From positions 359,019-423,018 of the forward strand of contig HG799465.1 of NCBI GenBank assembly GCA_000531095.1: a stretch of 64,000 bases of DNA, given 5' to 3'. Below the pieces are notes generated by a model, which saw only the letters and a list, made by a program, of their open reading frames with translations, was not told the origin of the DNA and ran no database searches. Below are positions 36,585 through 44,729 of this stretch, in pieces. A program made the translations under genes and the position numbers. The stretch is from Gemmata massiliana (lineage in GTDB: Bacteria; Planctomycetota; Planctomycetia; Gemmatales; Gemmataceae). Within the stretch, counting starts at the first letter, position 1, and every line of letters starts with the position of its first letter.

Positions 36585-37014
36585 GGAACAGGATCGCGAC
36601 CACCGAGTACAACCCCAACAGGCACGAGCCGGCGCGCAACACAGTCTTCTCGCGCCACCCGCGTGTGGTCTCCAGGGCCAAACAACTGCGGGCCTCTTGG
36701 AACGTGGTTTCGATATTCCAGCGCCCGCAGTAGTGGCCAATGACGGCCGAAGGCGTCAGCTCGGCATCCGTGGTGAAGAAGTACTCGTCCCGATGTGTGC
36801 CGCTCGTGTCCCGGACGAACACCCACTGCACGGGCACGAGGCCCTGAACCGCCTTGTACCAGTGGCACGCGCCGTCAAGAACCTCGACGCGCCGCTTCCC
36901 GCCGCCGTACCACCCGACCTCTAACTGCGTGAAAGCCGTGGCGTCGGTAACCGCCGCTCGGGGCTTAGGCCGACGCGGACCCTTAATCGCCCCAAACAAT
37001 AGGGACACCCACAC
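36585..37014 (-). pseudogene. DDE transposase C-terminal fragment (IS4/IS701-like)
   Basis: The minus-strand frame reads VQWVFVRDTSGTHRDEYFFT, then SAVIGHYCGRWNIETTFQEA with the conserved glutamate, and LALETTRGWREKTVLRAG. This is the C-terminal half of a DDE transposase. The N-terminal half is missing upstream, and the last residues after ILFRALPAPT are not transposase-like. It is a dead remnant, one of three different IS types within 1.7 kb. Confidence 0.75.
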
Positions 37015-37085
37015 CCGTGTGAACCTTGACGGAGCAGCAAGAGTCTGTTATTACAACAATACCCTTGGAGAGTTGTGGGTGAACT

Positions 37086-37158
37086 GGGCGATTAACTCAG
37101 TGGCTAGAGTGCGTTCTTCACACGGACGAAGTCACAGGTTCAAATCCTGTATCGCCCA
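37086..37158 (+). tRNA. tRNA-Val (anticodon CAC), probable island attachment site
   Basis: The sequence folds as a 73-nt cloverleaf: acceptor GGGCGAT with ATCGCCC, D arm ACTC/GAGT, anticodon stem CGTTC/GGACG around loop TTCACAC (CAC at 34-36), T arm ACAGG/CCTGT around TTCAAAT, discriminator A. A tyrosine recombinase gene follows about 110 bases downstream. This is the usual arrangement when an element integrates into a tRNA 3' end. No second copy of the tRNA 3' end was seen in the window. Confidence 0.93.
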
Positions 37159-37268
37159 CTCTACGCAAGTGTAGTCGAGTCAAGCACTTAGTGCTTACCT
37201 ACCGACGGTCGGTAGTGAGGTCTCGAAAGCCTGAAACTGCGGTAATGTACCGCAGAAGGGTTTTCAAA

Positions 37269-38582
37269 ATGCCTCGCTCCCCGTCGGTTCCTTCGTATCG
37301 TCTCCACAAACCTTCCGGTCAAGCAGTCGTCACAATCCGCACCCTCGACGGTGCCCGGCGCGACGTCTACCTCGGCACCTTCAACTCTCCAGAAAGTCGC
37401 GTCGAGTACGGTCGTATCGTCGCCGAACTCGCGACCACACCGCTCGCACCGCAGCCGTCTCGGGTCACCGGGCCGGCTGTTTCCGCGCGCCTGACGGTCG
37501 ATCAACTCCTACTCGCGTTCCTCGCGCACGCCGAAAAACACTATCGCCGGGCCGACGGCACGCTCACCGACCAGTTCGACGAGTACAAGAACACTGCCAA
37601 GCCACTCCACTCGCTCTACGGACCGAGCGCCGCTGCCGATTTCGGCCCACTGGCCCTCAAAACCGTGCGCCAGGCGTTCATCGACGCCGGGAACTGCCGC
37701 ACCCTCATCAACAACCGCGTCGGGAAAATTAAGCGCGTCTTCAAGTGGGCCGTCTCGGAGCAGCTCGTCCCGGTCACCACGTACACGGCCCTGACCACCG
37801 TCACGGGGTTGCAGGCCGGTCGAACAGACGCGCGGGAGAGCGAGCCGATCGGTCCCGTCGATGACGCAATCTTGGAAGCCACTCTACCGCACCTGAACCG
37901 GCACGTGCGCGGGCTCATCGAGTTCCAGCGACTGACCGTGTGTCGCCCGGGTGAGGCGTGCCGCATGCGCCGGTCCGACATCGACATGAGCGAGGGCGTC
38001 TGGGTCTACAGGCCGGGTCAGCACAAGACCAAGCACAAGCGCAAGTCCCGCGCGATCCCGATCGGTCCGCGCGCCCAGGAGTTGCTTAATTCGTTCTTCA
38101 CGTCCGATCCCGACGATTACGTGTTCTCGCCCACTCGCGCGATCGATGAGTACAAGGCCGCGCGTGCTGCGAACCGCAAGTTCGGGGACCAGTCCGGCCG
38201 CTCCGATCCGCGCCGCGTTGGACGGAAGCGGAAGCGCCCGCCGGCCGAGCGCTACAACCGGCGTGCGTACCTCACGGCCGTGAACCGGGGGTGCGACCGC
38301 GCGTTCCCGCCGACCGGTGAACTGTCGCGCCGCACCGGCGAGTCGCACGCGAAGTGGTGGGCGCGCCTGACGATCGAGCAGCGCGCCGCGGTCAAGAAGT
38401 GGCGCAAGGAACACCGCTGGCACCCGAACCAGTTGCGCCACTCCCTCGCCACCGAGGTGCGGAAGCGCTACGGGCTCGAGGCTGCCCAGGTCGTACTCGG
38501 CCACGCGAAAGCCGACGTTACACAGGTGTACGCCGAACGCGACCTCACACTCGCGCTCCGGGTCGCGGCCGAAATGGGTTGA
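37269..38582 (+). CDS. Tyrosine recombinase (integrase)
   Basis: This 437-residue site-specific recombinase has the catalytic residues of the family: Arg in TVCRPGEACRMRRSD, Lys in the KTKHKRKSRAIPI strand, HPNQLRHS with the second Arg, and the nucleophile Tyr in GHAKADVTQVYAERD. An N-terminal core-binding domain precedes it. A charged insertion (RVGRKRKRPPAERYNR) lies between the Lys and HxxR motifs. I chose the ATG at 37269 because AGAAGGG lies upstream. Its position beside tRNA-Val marks the left end of the integrated island. Confidence 0.92.
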   Translation: MPRSPSVPSYRLHKPSGQAVVTIRTLDGARRDVYLGTFNSPESRVEYGRIVAELATTPLAPQPSRVTGPAVSARLTVDQLLLAFLAHAEKHYRRADGTLTDQFDEYKNTAKPLHSLYGPSAAADFGPLALKTVRQAFIDAGNCRTLINNRVGKIKRVFKWAVSEQLVPVTTYTALTTVTGLQAGRTDARESEPIGPVDDAILEATLPHLNRHVRGLIEFQRLTVCRPGEACRMRRSDIDMSEGVWVYRPGQHKTKHKRKSRAIPIGPRAQELLNSFFTSDPDDYVFSPTRAIDEYKAARAANRKFGDQSGRSDPRRVGRKRKRPPAERYNRRAYLTAVNRGCDRAFPPTGELSRRTGESHAKWWARLTIEQRAAVKKWRKEHRWHPNQLRHSLATEVRKRYGLEAAQVVLGHAKADVTQVYAERDLTLALRVAAEMG

Positions 38583-38820
38583 GTATCCTCGCGCCGTCGG
38601 CGTGAAGGTGAACCCGTGTTGCAAAAAATTGGCGTTGAGGGAAGACTGGAACGGATTTAAGAGTGATGAAGGACCGGCGCGCCAACTTCGAGGACGACGC
38701 GCCGGCCCGCGAAACACCGTACCGACGATTCGGTCGTGTGTTGGGTGATGGTGTATCCCGTAAACAGGGCACCCGTCAACCCAAATGCGGGCGGTCCTTC
38801 GCCTCACATGGAGGTGAGCG
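38583..38820. other. Gap after the integrase, with one GC hairpin
   Basis: Near 38673-38710 there is an imperfect hairpin (arms around CCGGCGCG and CGCGCCGG) with no T run. No gene is evident. The end holds GGAGGTGA just before the next ATG. Confidence 0.4.
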
Positions 38821-39504
38821 ATGCGATTCGTGATTACAGGGCGCCCGTCAGTTGAAGTTGTGGACGCCGCGCTCGACCAACTGGCGGTCCTGGAAGAAGA
38901 AGTAATTCCCTTCGGTGAAGGGATCCTTCTGTCCACCATCGAGAAAAATACCGCACTTGACGCACAAGGACTCGGTAACCTCGAGTGGGCGGTCACGCGA
39001 CTTCAGCAGCAGCAGTTGCGCCGGACCCGTATCCGACTCGTGAGCGCGAGTGCCTGCGAGACGACGCTATCGGAACTTGATGAAGCGACCCAGCGCGTAG
39101 ACTCGTGGATCGAAATGGTCCGCGAGCGTCCGGCTGACGCCTTCGTGTTCGCGATCGCGGGCCTCAAGCTACTTTGGGCCGGGCGAACTCAACTGCGGCA
39201 CTTCCGGATCGATTTGCAAGACATCCGCCGGGCACAGGTCGCACTCGTGGCGCCACCCGATCCGCCACCTCTCGAGCCGAAACCGAATCCCGGTCCCACG
39301 GGCCGCCCGAGTGAGATCCAGAAGCAACTCGAAGTGTACGAGCAAATACAAAAACTGAGAGCCGTTCTGGGTCGCGAAGGCACCTGGTCGAATGCCGTCG
39401 CCGAGTACAACCGCTCATGCGGTACCAATTTCACGGTCGCCCAAGTTACGCAGTGGGGCAAACGCATCCGCAGGTTCGATCGCGAATTCGATTACGGCAT
39501 TTGA
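38821..39504 (+). CDS. Hypothetical island protein, 227 residues
   Basis: I do not recognise this protein. It is soluble and has an N-terminal alpha/beta part (MRFVITGRPSVEVVDAALDQ), a helical centre, a Pro-rich linker (PPDPPPLEPKPNPGPTGRP) and a C-terminal helical segment (TVAQVTQWGKRIRRFDREF) that resembles a DNA-binding helix. GGAGGTGA precedes the ATG. It sits between the integrase and a cluster of phased TGAACC repeats, so a regulatory role is possible but not shown. Confidence 0.65.
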   Translation: MRFVITGRPSVEVVDAALDQLAVLEEEVIPFGEGILLSTIEKNTALDAQGLGNLEWAVTRLQQQQLRRTRIRLVSASACETTLSELDEATQRVDSWIEMVRERPADAFVFAIAGLKLLWAGRTQLRHFRIDLQDIRRAQVALVAPPDPPPLEPKPNPGPTGRPSEIQKQLEVYEQIQKLRAVLGREGTWSNAVAEYNRSCGTNFTVAQVTQWGKRIRRFDREFDYGI

Positions 39505-39549
39505 ACCCTTTTGAACCCCTTCTCGCGCATTTCTGAACCCTTTTGAACC
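39502..39549. promoter_or_regulatory. Phased TGAACC repeats, possible operator
   Basis: A 16-base unit TGAACCCTTTTGAACC occurs at 39502-39517 and exactly again at 39534-39549, giving four TGAACC motifs with starts 10, 22 and 10 bases apart. That spacing is close to one and two helical turns, so one protein could bind all four on one DNA face. It starts at the stop codon of the upstream gene. Confidence 0.45.
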
Positions 39550-39574
39550 TCTAGAGACAAGAAAAAAGCACTCG

Positions 39575-39601
39575 CGCCGGCGGAAAATTGCTCCGCCGGC
39601 G
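39575..39601 (+). terminator. 10-bp hairpin downstream of the TGAACC repeats
   Basis: CGCCGGCGGA (39575-39584) pairs perfectly with 39592-39601 around a 7-base loop and is followed by TTCCTTT. It probably ends transcripts from the integrase side before the DUF1580 gene. Confidence 0.6.
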
Positions 39602-39659
39602 TTCCTTTGCTCTGCAAACCAACCTATGTTGAGGTACCCATTGCAAAGGAGTGCCGGTC

Positions 39660-40094
39660 ATGCGCGACTCGTCATCTACTATCTCTTTGGCCAACTGCGA
39701 GTACACGGATGTGCTTCATGAGACGACTGACTGCCTCGAATCGATTGCCGCATTTCCGCTGATGAATGGCGAGCATACGTTCGGCCTAGGCGCGATCGCG
39801 AAAAAGATCCCAGGAGCCCGGGGCAACAGTCACACGAACGCGAGCACGATTTTCCGCTGGATCACCCGGGGCGTTCGCGCCGCCGACGGAACAACTGTTA
39901 AGTTGGAGGCGATCCGGCTCGGTAGTTCCTGGCGCACGAGCCTCGAAGCCGTCGGTCGATTTTCCGCGCGACTGACAGAAGCTGCAATTCCCGCATCTCC
40001 CACATCGCCGCCAGTCCCGACACCCAAGGCTCGCAACCGAGCAGCGACGAAGGCATCGGAAGAACTCAGCGCGCTGCTCGGGACGAACAAGTAG
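39660..40094 (+). CDS. DUF1580 domain protein (planctomycete HTH-like)
   Basis: The 144-residue protein has the pattern of planctomycete DUF1580: TFGLGAIAKKIPGARGNSHT, then STIFRWITRGVRAADGTTVK and LEAIRLGSSWRTSLEAVGRF. This resembles a winged or MerR-like helix-turn-helix that may bind DNA. It ends with a Lys/Ala-rich tail. AAAGGAG lies eight bases before the ATG at 39660. In such islands it could act as an excisionase or local regulator; that is inference. Confidence 0.72.
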   Translation: MRDSSSTISLANCEYTDVLHETTDCLESIAAFPLMNGEHTFGLGAIAKKIPGARGNSHTNASTIFRWITRGVRAADGTTVKLEAIRLGSSWRTSLEAVGRFSARLTEAAIPASPTSPPVPTPKARNRAATKASEELSALLGTNK

Positions 40095-40240
40095 TCACAA
40101 ACACACGAAACACAGGCATTTGGGCCATTTCCTGACGGCTCGAAAAATTTCTCTCATGGCGTCACGGGTAGCCGTGAGGATGTGTACTCGACGGCGCGAC
40201 AGGGCGCCGACGAAGCGGCCAATCATGGGGGGCAAGCGCG

Positions 40241-40438
40241 ATGAAAACGCTACCAGAAATGACTCGTGAATGGGGAGCTTCACTCGACGTAGTGCGAAAG
40301 CTGATTCGGCGCACGCCCGCGCTCCAGCAGCTCGGGCAGACCTACGGTGCGGTACGACTGTATTGCGAGGACGAAGGGCTGAAGATTCGCACGGCACTCG
40401 AGGCGCGCGCGAAGAAGAGGGCCGCTTCGGTGGGGTGA
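40241..40438 (+). CDS. Small HTH-like protein, 65 residues
   Basis: The product MKTLPEMTREWGASLDVVRK continues with LIRRTPALQQLGQ and ends in a basic tail (RTALEARAKKRAASVG). The MTREWGASLDVVRKLI part looks like a MerR/excisionase-type helix-turn-helix. A G-rich ribosome site is about ten bases upstream. It lies between DUF1580 and the replication genes, where excisionases or copy control proteins are common. The exact role is unknown. Confidence 0.55.
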   Translation: MKTLPEMTREWGASLDVVRKLIRRTPALQQLGQTYGAVRLYCEDEGLKIRTALEARAKKRAASVG

Positions 40439-40481
40439 TTTTGGGACGAAAGGAATATCGGCAGGATGCCTAAACGATCGA

Positions 40482-40506
40482 CGCCTCGGGGCGGAAACCC
40501 GAGGCG
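40482..40506 (+). terminator. Hairpin between small HTH gene and replication block
   Basis: CGCCTCGGG (40482-40490) pairs with 40498-40506 around a 7-base loop, and CTTGATCAAAAA follows. It could end the short upstream transcript; no T run is present on this strand. Confidence 0.4.
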
Positions 40507-40536
40507 CCTTGATCAAAAACGGACCGAACCAGCGAC

Positions 40537-40800
40537 ATGGACAATCTAAACGAAGTCCCTTCGGGGCGCAATCCCGTTTCATCGGTCGCGCGACGTCTAC
40601 TCGCGATCGCAGCCCGCACGTCCGATCCGGATGTCGCAGAGCTCGCTGAAGAGCTGGTCGCGATGGATGATCGGCAGATGTACTCCGAGTGCGCGATCAG
40701 CCACATCTGTGACGCGATCGGCCTCGACCCTCACGACCTACCCGATCCGCTCCGGCCGCGCTTGTACCTCTCGCCCGTTGGGGCCGAGGTGTCGGAGTGA
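40537..40800 (+). CDS. Small hypothetical protein coupled to the primase-helicase gene, 87 residues
   Basis: I do not recognise this acidic, helical protein (NPVSSVARRLLAIAARTSDP, then DVAELAEELVAMDDRQMYSE). Its stop TGA overlaps the GTG start of the next gene as GTGA, which ties its translation to the replication ATPase. It may be an accessory or a control protein of that module. Confidence 0.6.
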   Translation: MDNLNEVPSGRNPVSSVARRLLAIAARTSDPDVAELAEELVAMDDRQMYSECAISHICDAIGLDPHDLPDPLRPRLYLSPVGAEVSE

Positions 40801-43034
40801 GCACTCCCATCGCCTTTCGCGCTTCGGCCACAAAGCCATGCCCTGTCTGCGGTACTGGGTCGAAGAGCTGTTCATCGACCGCGGACGGGTTGCACCTGTG
40901 CCGCGGCGAACCGCTCGTGGGGTGGGCGCGCATCACGAAGAGCCCCGACACCGCCGGGTTTCACCATTACCGGCGGATCGACGATAGCCGCAGGCCCGCG
41001 GGTAACGCGAAGTCGGGTTCGACTTCCGCACCGGCACGCAACTGGCAAGCCGAGGCCGAACGGTTCGCCCGTGACTTGACCGACGAAAAGCGGCAGCAGC
41101 TTGCGAGTGCGCTCGGGTTGCCCGTCGCGTGCCTGGCCGCATTCCCCTTGCTCGGCTTCATCTGCGACCCAAACGGGGGCGCGTGTTGGACGTTCACCGA
41201 GCACGGCCCGGATGGGGGCATCACCGGGATCAACCGCCGTTTCGTTGCCGACGGCACGAAGCGGATGATCCAGGACGGGACGCGCGGGGTCTACCTCCCG
41301 GCCGACTGGCGCTCGCGTCCGGGACCGATCCTGGTGCCGGAGGGCGCGTCCGATGTACTCGCGCTGTCGGTCGTGGGTCTCACCGCGATCGGTCGCCCGA
41401 ACGATAAGGGTGGAGCGGATACACTCGCCGCGCTGCTCGGTGACGACACGCGCGAACTGATCGTCGTCGGCGAAAATGACAAGAAAGAAAACGGTCATTG
41501 GCCCGGGCGCGAGGGTGCGGAGTTCGTGGCGAAAAAACTCGCTGCGCTGCTCGCCCGGCCGGTGAAATGGTCGCTTCCGCCCGATGGGATCAAAGACGCT
41601 CGTGCGTGGGTAAGCAAGTTGGCGAGCGCATCGAGCGGATCGTGCGAATGGGGAACGTTCGGGCGGCCGATTCTGGAGCACCTGCAGACGGTCGCTCAGA
41701 CCGCGCCGCCGCTCGTCGCGCTCTACAAACCGGAATCACAAGCCGAACTCGTCGTCACGTCGCTCGTCGGCAAAAAAGTCAAACCCGTTCGGTACCTCAT
41801 TCCGGGCCGGGTTCCGGCCGGCAAACTGATCCTTTGCGGAGCGCGGGGCGGGTCGGGTAAAAGCACGTTGTGGCGAGCGATCGCAGCCGCACTATCCACG
41901 GGTCGTTGCGCGCTCGGGTTAACCTATCCCGATCCGGTTCGCGCCAAGGTACTGATTTTCGCCGCGGAAGACGGCGTTGAGGACGTCATTTTGCCCGGGC
42001 TGCTGGCCGAAGGCGCGGACCTTTCGCGCGTGGCCATCGTCGAAGGTGTCCGCCACGGCAAAACCAAATCGGACTTCATGCTGAGCCCGGAACATGTTGA
42101 TCTGCTGCGCCAGCGCCTCCGCCAAGACTCCGACACCAAACTCATCCTCATCGATCCGATCGCGAGTTTCGTCGGCCGGGCCAAGGTCGACGACCACCGC
42201 GCGGCGGAGTTGCGTTTGGTCCTCGATCCGCTGTCGGAGTTGGCGGAGTCCACGGGCGTGACGGTCGTGATGATCGCGCACTTGAACAAGTCCACGGGTG
42301 ATGCCGTGGACCGGTTCGCGGGGAGTGCGGCGTACCGCGACAGTGTGCGGGCCGCGTTTTTGATCACCGAAGACTCCGAAGATGAGAGCCGTCGGCTCCT
42401 GATGCCCGTGAAGGAAAATCTTTCGGGCTTCGATCGCACCACCATCCCCTTCAGCCTGGTGCCGCTCCCGGCTTACGATGCGGATGTTCTCCTCAAGCGC
42501 GACGAATTCCGAGGCCTCGATGCTGGCGACCTCGCGGCCGTTCGAGGACAGTTGCGCCGGGTCCAATTCGATGTGCCGCGGAGCGTGAACCCGGACGAGG
42601 CGATGAAGGCCAAGAAAGCGGACGGCACGAAGGTCGAGCGGTGCAAAGAGTGGTTGCGCACGCTCCTCGCGAAGTTCGCCTTCCCGTCGAAGGAAATCAC
42701 CGACGCGGGTAAGGCGGCGGGGTTCACGTTCGACAACTTAAAGGAAGCCAAGTCCCAACTGAAGGTCGAGGGCGCGATTTCCCACAGCCCCGAACGGTTC
42801 CCGGGCGGATGGTGGTCTGGTACCGGCGCCCCTTCGACCTGGGTCGCTCGCCCAGAGCCACTCCCCACTACTCCCCAGTGCTCCCCACTCCCCACTCCTC
42901 CCCTCTCCTCCCCTATTAGAGAGAGAGAAGAGAGTAGTGGGGAACTGGGGACAAGTGGGGAGTGGGGAGCAGAGGGGGGCAGCACCCATCAGCCTCCCCA
43001 CTTACCCGCCCCTGGTACTTCGGAGGCGCTATGA
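40797..43034 (+). CDS. Replication protein: zinc finger, TOPRIM and RepA-like AAA ATPase
   Basis: This 745-residue protein looks like a plasmid or phage primase-helicase. A zinc-finger start (KPCPVCGTGSKSC, later GLHLC) is followed by a TOPRIM-like region (ILVPEGASDVLALS and VVGENDKK). Next is a RepA/AAA_25 ATPase with Walker A GARGGSGKST, a Walker B strand LILIDPIASFVG and MIAHLNKS. The final ~60 residues are low complexity, encoded by a C-rich/G-rich inverted repeat. It begins with GTG overlapping the previous stop and ends overlapping the next ATG. It is the core of the island's replication module. Confidence 0.82.
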   Translation: MSTPIAFRASATKPCPVCGTGSKSCSSTADGLHLCRGEPLVGWARITKSPDTAGFHHYRRIDDSRRPAGNAKSGSTSAPARNWQAEAERFARDLTDEKRQQLASALGLPVACLAAFPLLGFICDPNGGACWTFTEHGPDGGITGINRRFVADGTKRMIQDGTRGVYLPADWRSRPGPILVPEGASDVLALSVVGLTAIGRPNDKGGADTLAALLGDDTRELIVVGENDKKENGHWPGREGAEFVAKKLAALLARPVKWSLPPDGIKDARAWVSKLASASSGSCEWGTFGRPILEHLQTVAQTAPPLVALYKPESQAELVVTSLVGKKVKPVRYLIPGRVPAGKLILCGARGGSGKSTLWRAIAAALSTGRCALGLTYPDPVRAKVLIFAAEDGVEDVILPGLLAEGADLSRVAIVEGVRHGKTKSDFMLSPEHVDLLRQRLRQDSDTKLILIDPIASFVGRAKVDDHRAAELRLVLDPLSELAESTGVTVVMIAHLNKSTGDAVDRFAGSAAYRDSVRAAFLITEDSEDESRRLLMPVKENLSGFDRTTIPFSLVPLPAYDADVLLKRDEFRGLDAGDLAAVRGQLRRVQFDVPRSVNPDEAMKAKKADGTKVERCKEWLRTLLAKFAFPSKEITDAGKAAGFTFDNLKEAKSQLKVEGAISHSPERFPGGWWSGTGAPSTWVARPEPLPTTPQCSPLPTPPLSSPIREREESSGELGTSGEWGAEGGSTHQPPHLPAPGTSEAL
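42861..42979 (+). repeat. C-rich/G-rich inverted repeat with G-quadruplex potential, inside coding sequence
   Basis: An exact 17-base inverted pair (42880-42896 and 42954-42970) is embedded in multiple CTCCCCA units on the left and TGGGGAG units on the right. On the plus strand, five runs of four or more G lie at 42939-42942, 42947-42950, 42957-42960, 42964-42967 and 42974-42979, with loops of three to six bases. That fits a canonical G-quadruplex. It encodes the variable tail of the ATPase. Confidence 0.75.
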
Positions 43035-43429
43035 CCGCTCCGGCCACTACACCCGATCCCGCCGTCGTCGAACTGCTCACCGACCTCGCGGCCGTTGGCG
43101 TGCGCGTTTCGCCGGAAGGGCCGAATGTGCGGTATTGGTCGCCGGAGCCCCTCGCGCCGGAACTGCGGAGCCGCATCATCGCGCTGAAGACGTCGTTGCT
43201 CGCGTACTTGTCGATTTGGTCGGCGAAGCGGGCTCGGGCGCTGCTTTGCGAAGCCGACGCGCTGGTCGAGCGGTTGGGCGTCGATGGGCGCGACCAAGTC
43301 ATCGAAGCCGCCGCTGCCCGTTTCGTGGACGCGCAACACCGGCACGACATGGTCACCGTTCGCGCCGCATGTCACGCGATCGAAGACCGCGCTCGCCGGC
43401 TCGCGGCCCAGCGAAGCGGTTCGGTATGA
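43031..43429 (+). CDS. TubC-like N-terminal docking-domain protein, 132 residues
   Basis: The ATG overlaps the stop of the replication ATPase as ATGA. The first ~55 residues (ELLTDLAAVGVRVSPEGPNV, then APELRSRIIALKTSLLAYLS) match the TubC docking-domain pattern. That pattern is known from polyketide and peptide megasynthases but also occurs in short proteins next to plasmid or phage replication genes. The remainder is helical and basic. It probably partners with the ATPase; the docking assignment rests on pattern only. Confidence 0.6.
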   Translation: MTAPATTPDPAVVELLTDLAAVGVRVSPEGPNVRYWSPEPLAPELRSRIIALKTSLLAYLSIWSAKRARALLCEADALVERLGVDGRDQVIEAAAARFVDAQHRHDMVTVRAACHAIEDRARRLAAQRSGSV

Positions 43430-43581
43430 GCGTTCTGAATCGATTCCCCGGGTTCCGATTTTAACGACTCGGCCACAGTGCCGAACGGGTAGGAATCGAA
43501 ATCCCGTGCCAAGCTCGGCAGATTTTTGGTGTGGGTAGCAGTGATCTTGTTCGTGGCTTCACTCTTTCACAGGACGATCTC

Positions 43582-43839
43582 ATGACCCCCGATGCATTGA
43601 TTGGTTTCGCGAAAACGATCGAAACGAATGCGGCCCTCGTTCGCGCCGCGAACACAGCCGAGGCCGTAGACCTGCGGTTCTCCGCGTCTGATCCCAACGG
43701 GCACGGTAACCGGCGCGACGTGGTGCTCGCGTTCCGCGACGACGCAGCGGCACAGGCGTTCTTAGCTGCGCTCCGGGCGACTTCGCCTGCGGCAAATGCG
43801 ACCCCGCCCCTGAGCATGAGCGTCCTCAGCCCGCGGTAG
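43582..43839 (+). CDS. Hypothetical small protein, 85 residues
   Basis: I do not recognise this protein. It is soluble and Ala-rich, with DALIGFAKTIETNAALVRAA and a beta stretch (DVVLAFRDDAAAQAFLAALR). A weak AGGA lies upstream of the ATG at 43582, and the open frame reaches a GTG at 43531. It lies in the same-direction run leading to the terminase and is probably an island accessory protein. Confidence 0.5.
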   Translation: MTPDALIGFAKTIETNAALVRAANTAEAVDLRFSASDPNGHGNRRDVVLAFRDDAAAQAFLAALRATSPAANATPPLSMSVLSPR

Positions 43840-43911
43840 TCGTCGTTGGCTCTCCCGCGGGCATCTCGTTTTGCCCGCGGTTCTCACATTCTTCCGTCGA
43901 GATCGTTCACC

Positions 43912-44301
43912 ATGCGCTTCACCGATTCCACGCTCCGGCTCCCTCCACCGCCTCCACCGCCGGCCCCGGATCACCCCGTTCCGCCGTGGCGCATCGAGCT
44001 CGTCGAGTACGTCGCGCGCGTCGGTGTACCGGGCGAGACGCGCCCCACGAAGGTGTACCCCGACGGACGTCGCGGCGAACTTCTGGTCCCCGGCACCGAA
44101 GAGGAAGTGTGGCACCGGTATGCGACCTGGCTCGAAGGAGAGTTGAATCGCGTGCGCGAACAACTGTCCGACATGTTGGCCGCAAACGCCAGCGGTTCCG
44201 AGCCCAGCTCGGACGCGCCCGACAAGCCCGGAGCCCGATCCGACCTCGCGAAAGCCCGGGCTAATGACGGTCCGGCGCGAGCGGGGCGAAAGAGCGGCTA
44301 A
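43912..44301 (+). CDS. Hypothetical protein with Pro-rich N-terminus, 129 residues
   Basis: The start is the ATG at 43912. Residues ~12-20 are a run of prolines. The centre has a plausible small fold (WRIELVEYVARVGVPGETRP, then VYPDGRRGELLVPGTEEEVW), and the end is disordered and charged. I do not recognise it. It lies between small island genes and the terminase genes on the same strand. Confidence 0.5.
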   Translation: MRFTDSTLRLPPPPPPPAPDHPVPPWRIELVEYVARVGVPGETRPTKVYPDGRRGELLVPGTEEEVWHRYATWLEGELNRVREQLSDMLAANASGSEPSSDAPDKPGARSDLAKARANDGPARAGRKSG

Positions 44302-44336
44302 ATGGCCGTTCGATTCCAAAGTAGAGACGAATAGAA

Positions 44337-44729
44337 ATGCCGCGCAAGAAGGGCACACCGAAAACGGGCGGGCGCCGCAAGGGGACGCCCAACAAGGTTA
44401 CCGTCGAAGTACGGGAGGCCCTGGCCGCGGCGTTCAACGAACTCGGCGGCGTACCGGCCCTCGTAAAGTGGGGCAAGAAAAACGCCACCGAGTTCTACCG
44501 GCTCTGGGGGCGCCTGGTCCCCAAAGAAGTCAAGAACGAGCACACGGGTAAGGACGGCCAACCCATTTCCCATGACCACCGTCACAGCGTCGCCGACCGA
44601 ATCGACCAACTCGCCCGCCTCTTTGGCGCGCCGGAAGGCAGTGCTCCAGGCGACGGTGCTCGAGAACCCCTACATCCCGGACCGGGTGAAGAACGGGCTG
44701 ACGCGCCGCCAGGCGGAGTTCCTCTCTGA
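44337..44729 (+). CDS. Putative terminase small subunit or terminase-associated protein
   Basis: The 130-residue frame starts with a basic tail (PRKKGTPKTGGRRKGTPNKV), then VREALAAAFNELGGVPALVK and WGKKNATEFYRLWGRLVPKE, a pattern I recall from proteins encoded just upstream of phage large terminases. The last ~50 residues overlap the N-terminal coding of the large terminase in another frame and may not be conserved. Position and sequence suggest DNA recognition for packaging, without proof. Confidence 0.6.
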   Translation: MPRKKGTPKTGGRRKGTPNKVTVEVREALAAAFNELGGVPALVKWGKKNATEFYRLWGRLVPKEVKNEHTGKDGQPISHDHRHSVADRIDQLARLFGAPEGSAPGDGAREPLHPGPGEERADAPPGGVPL

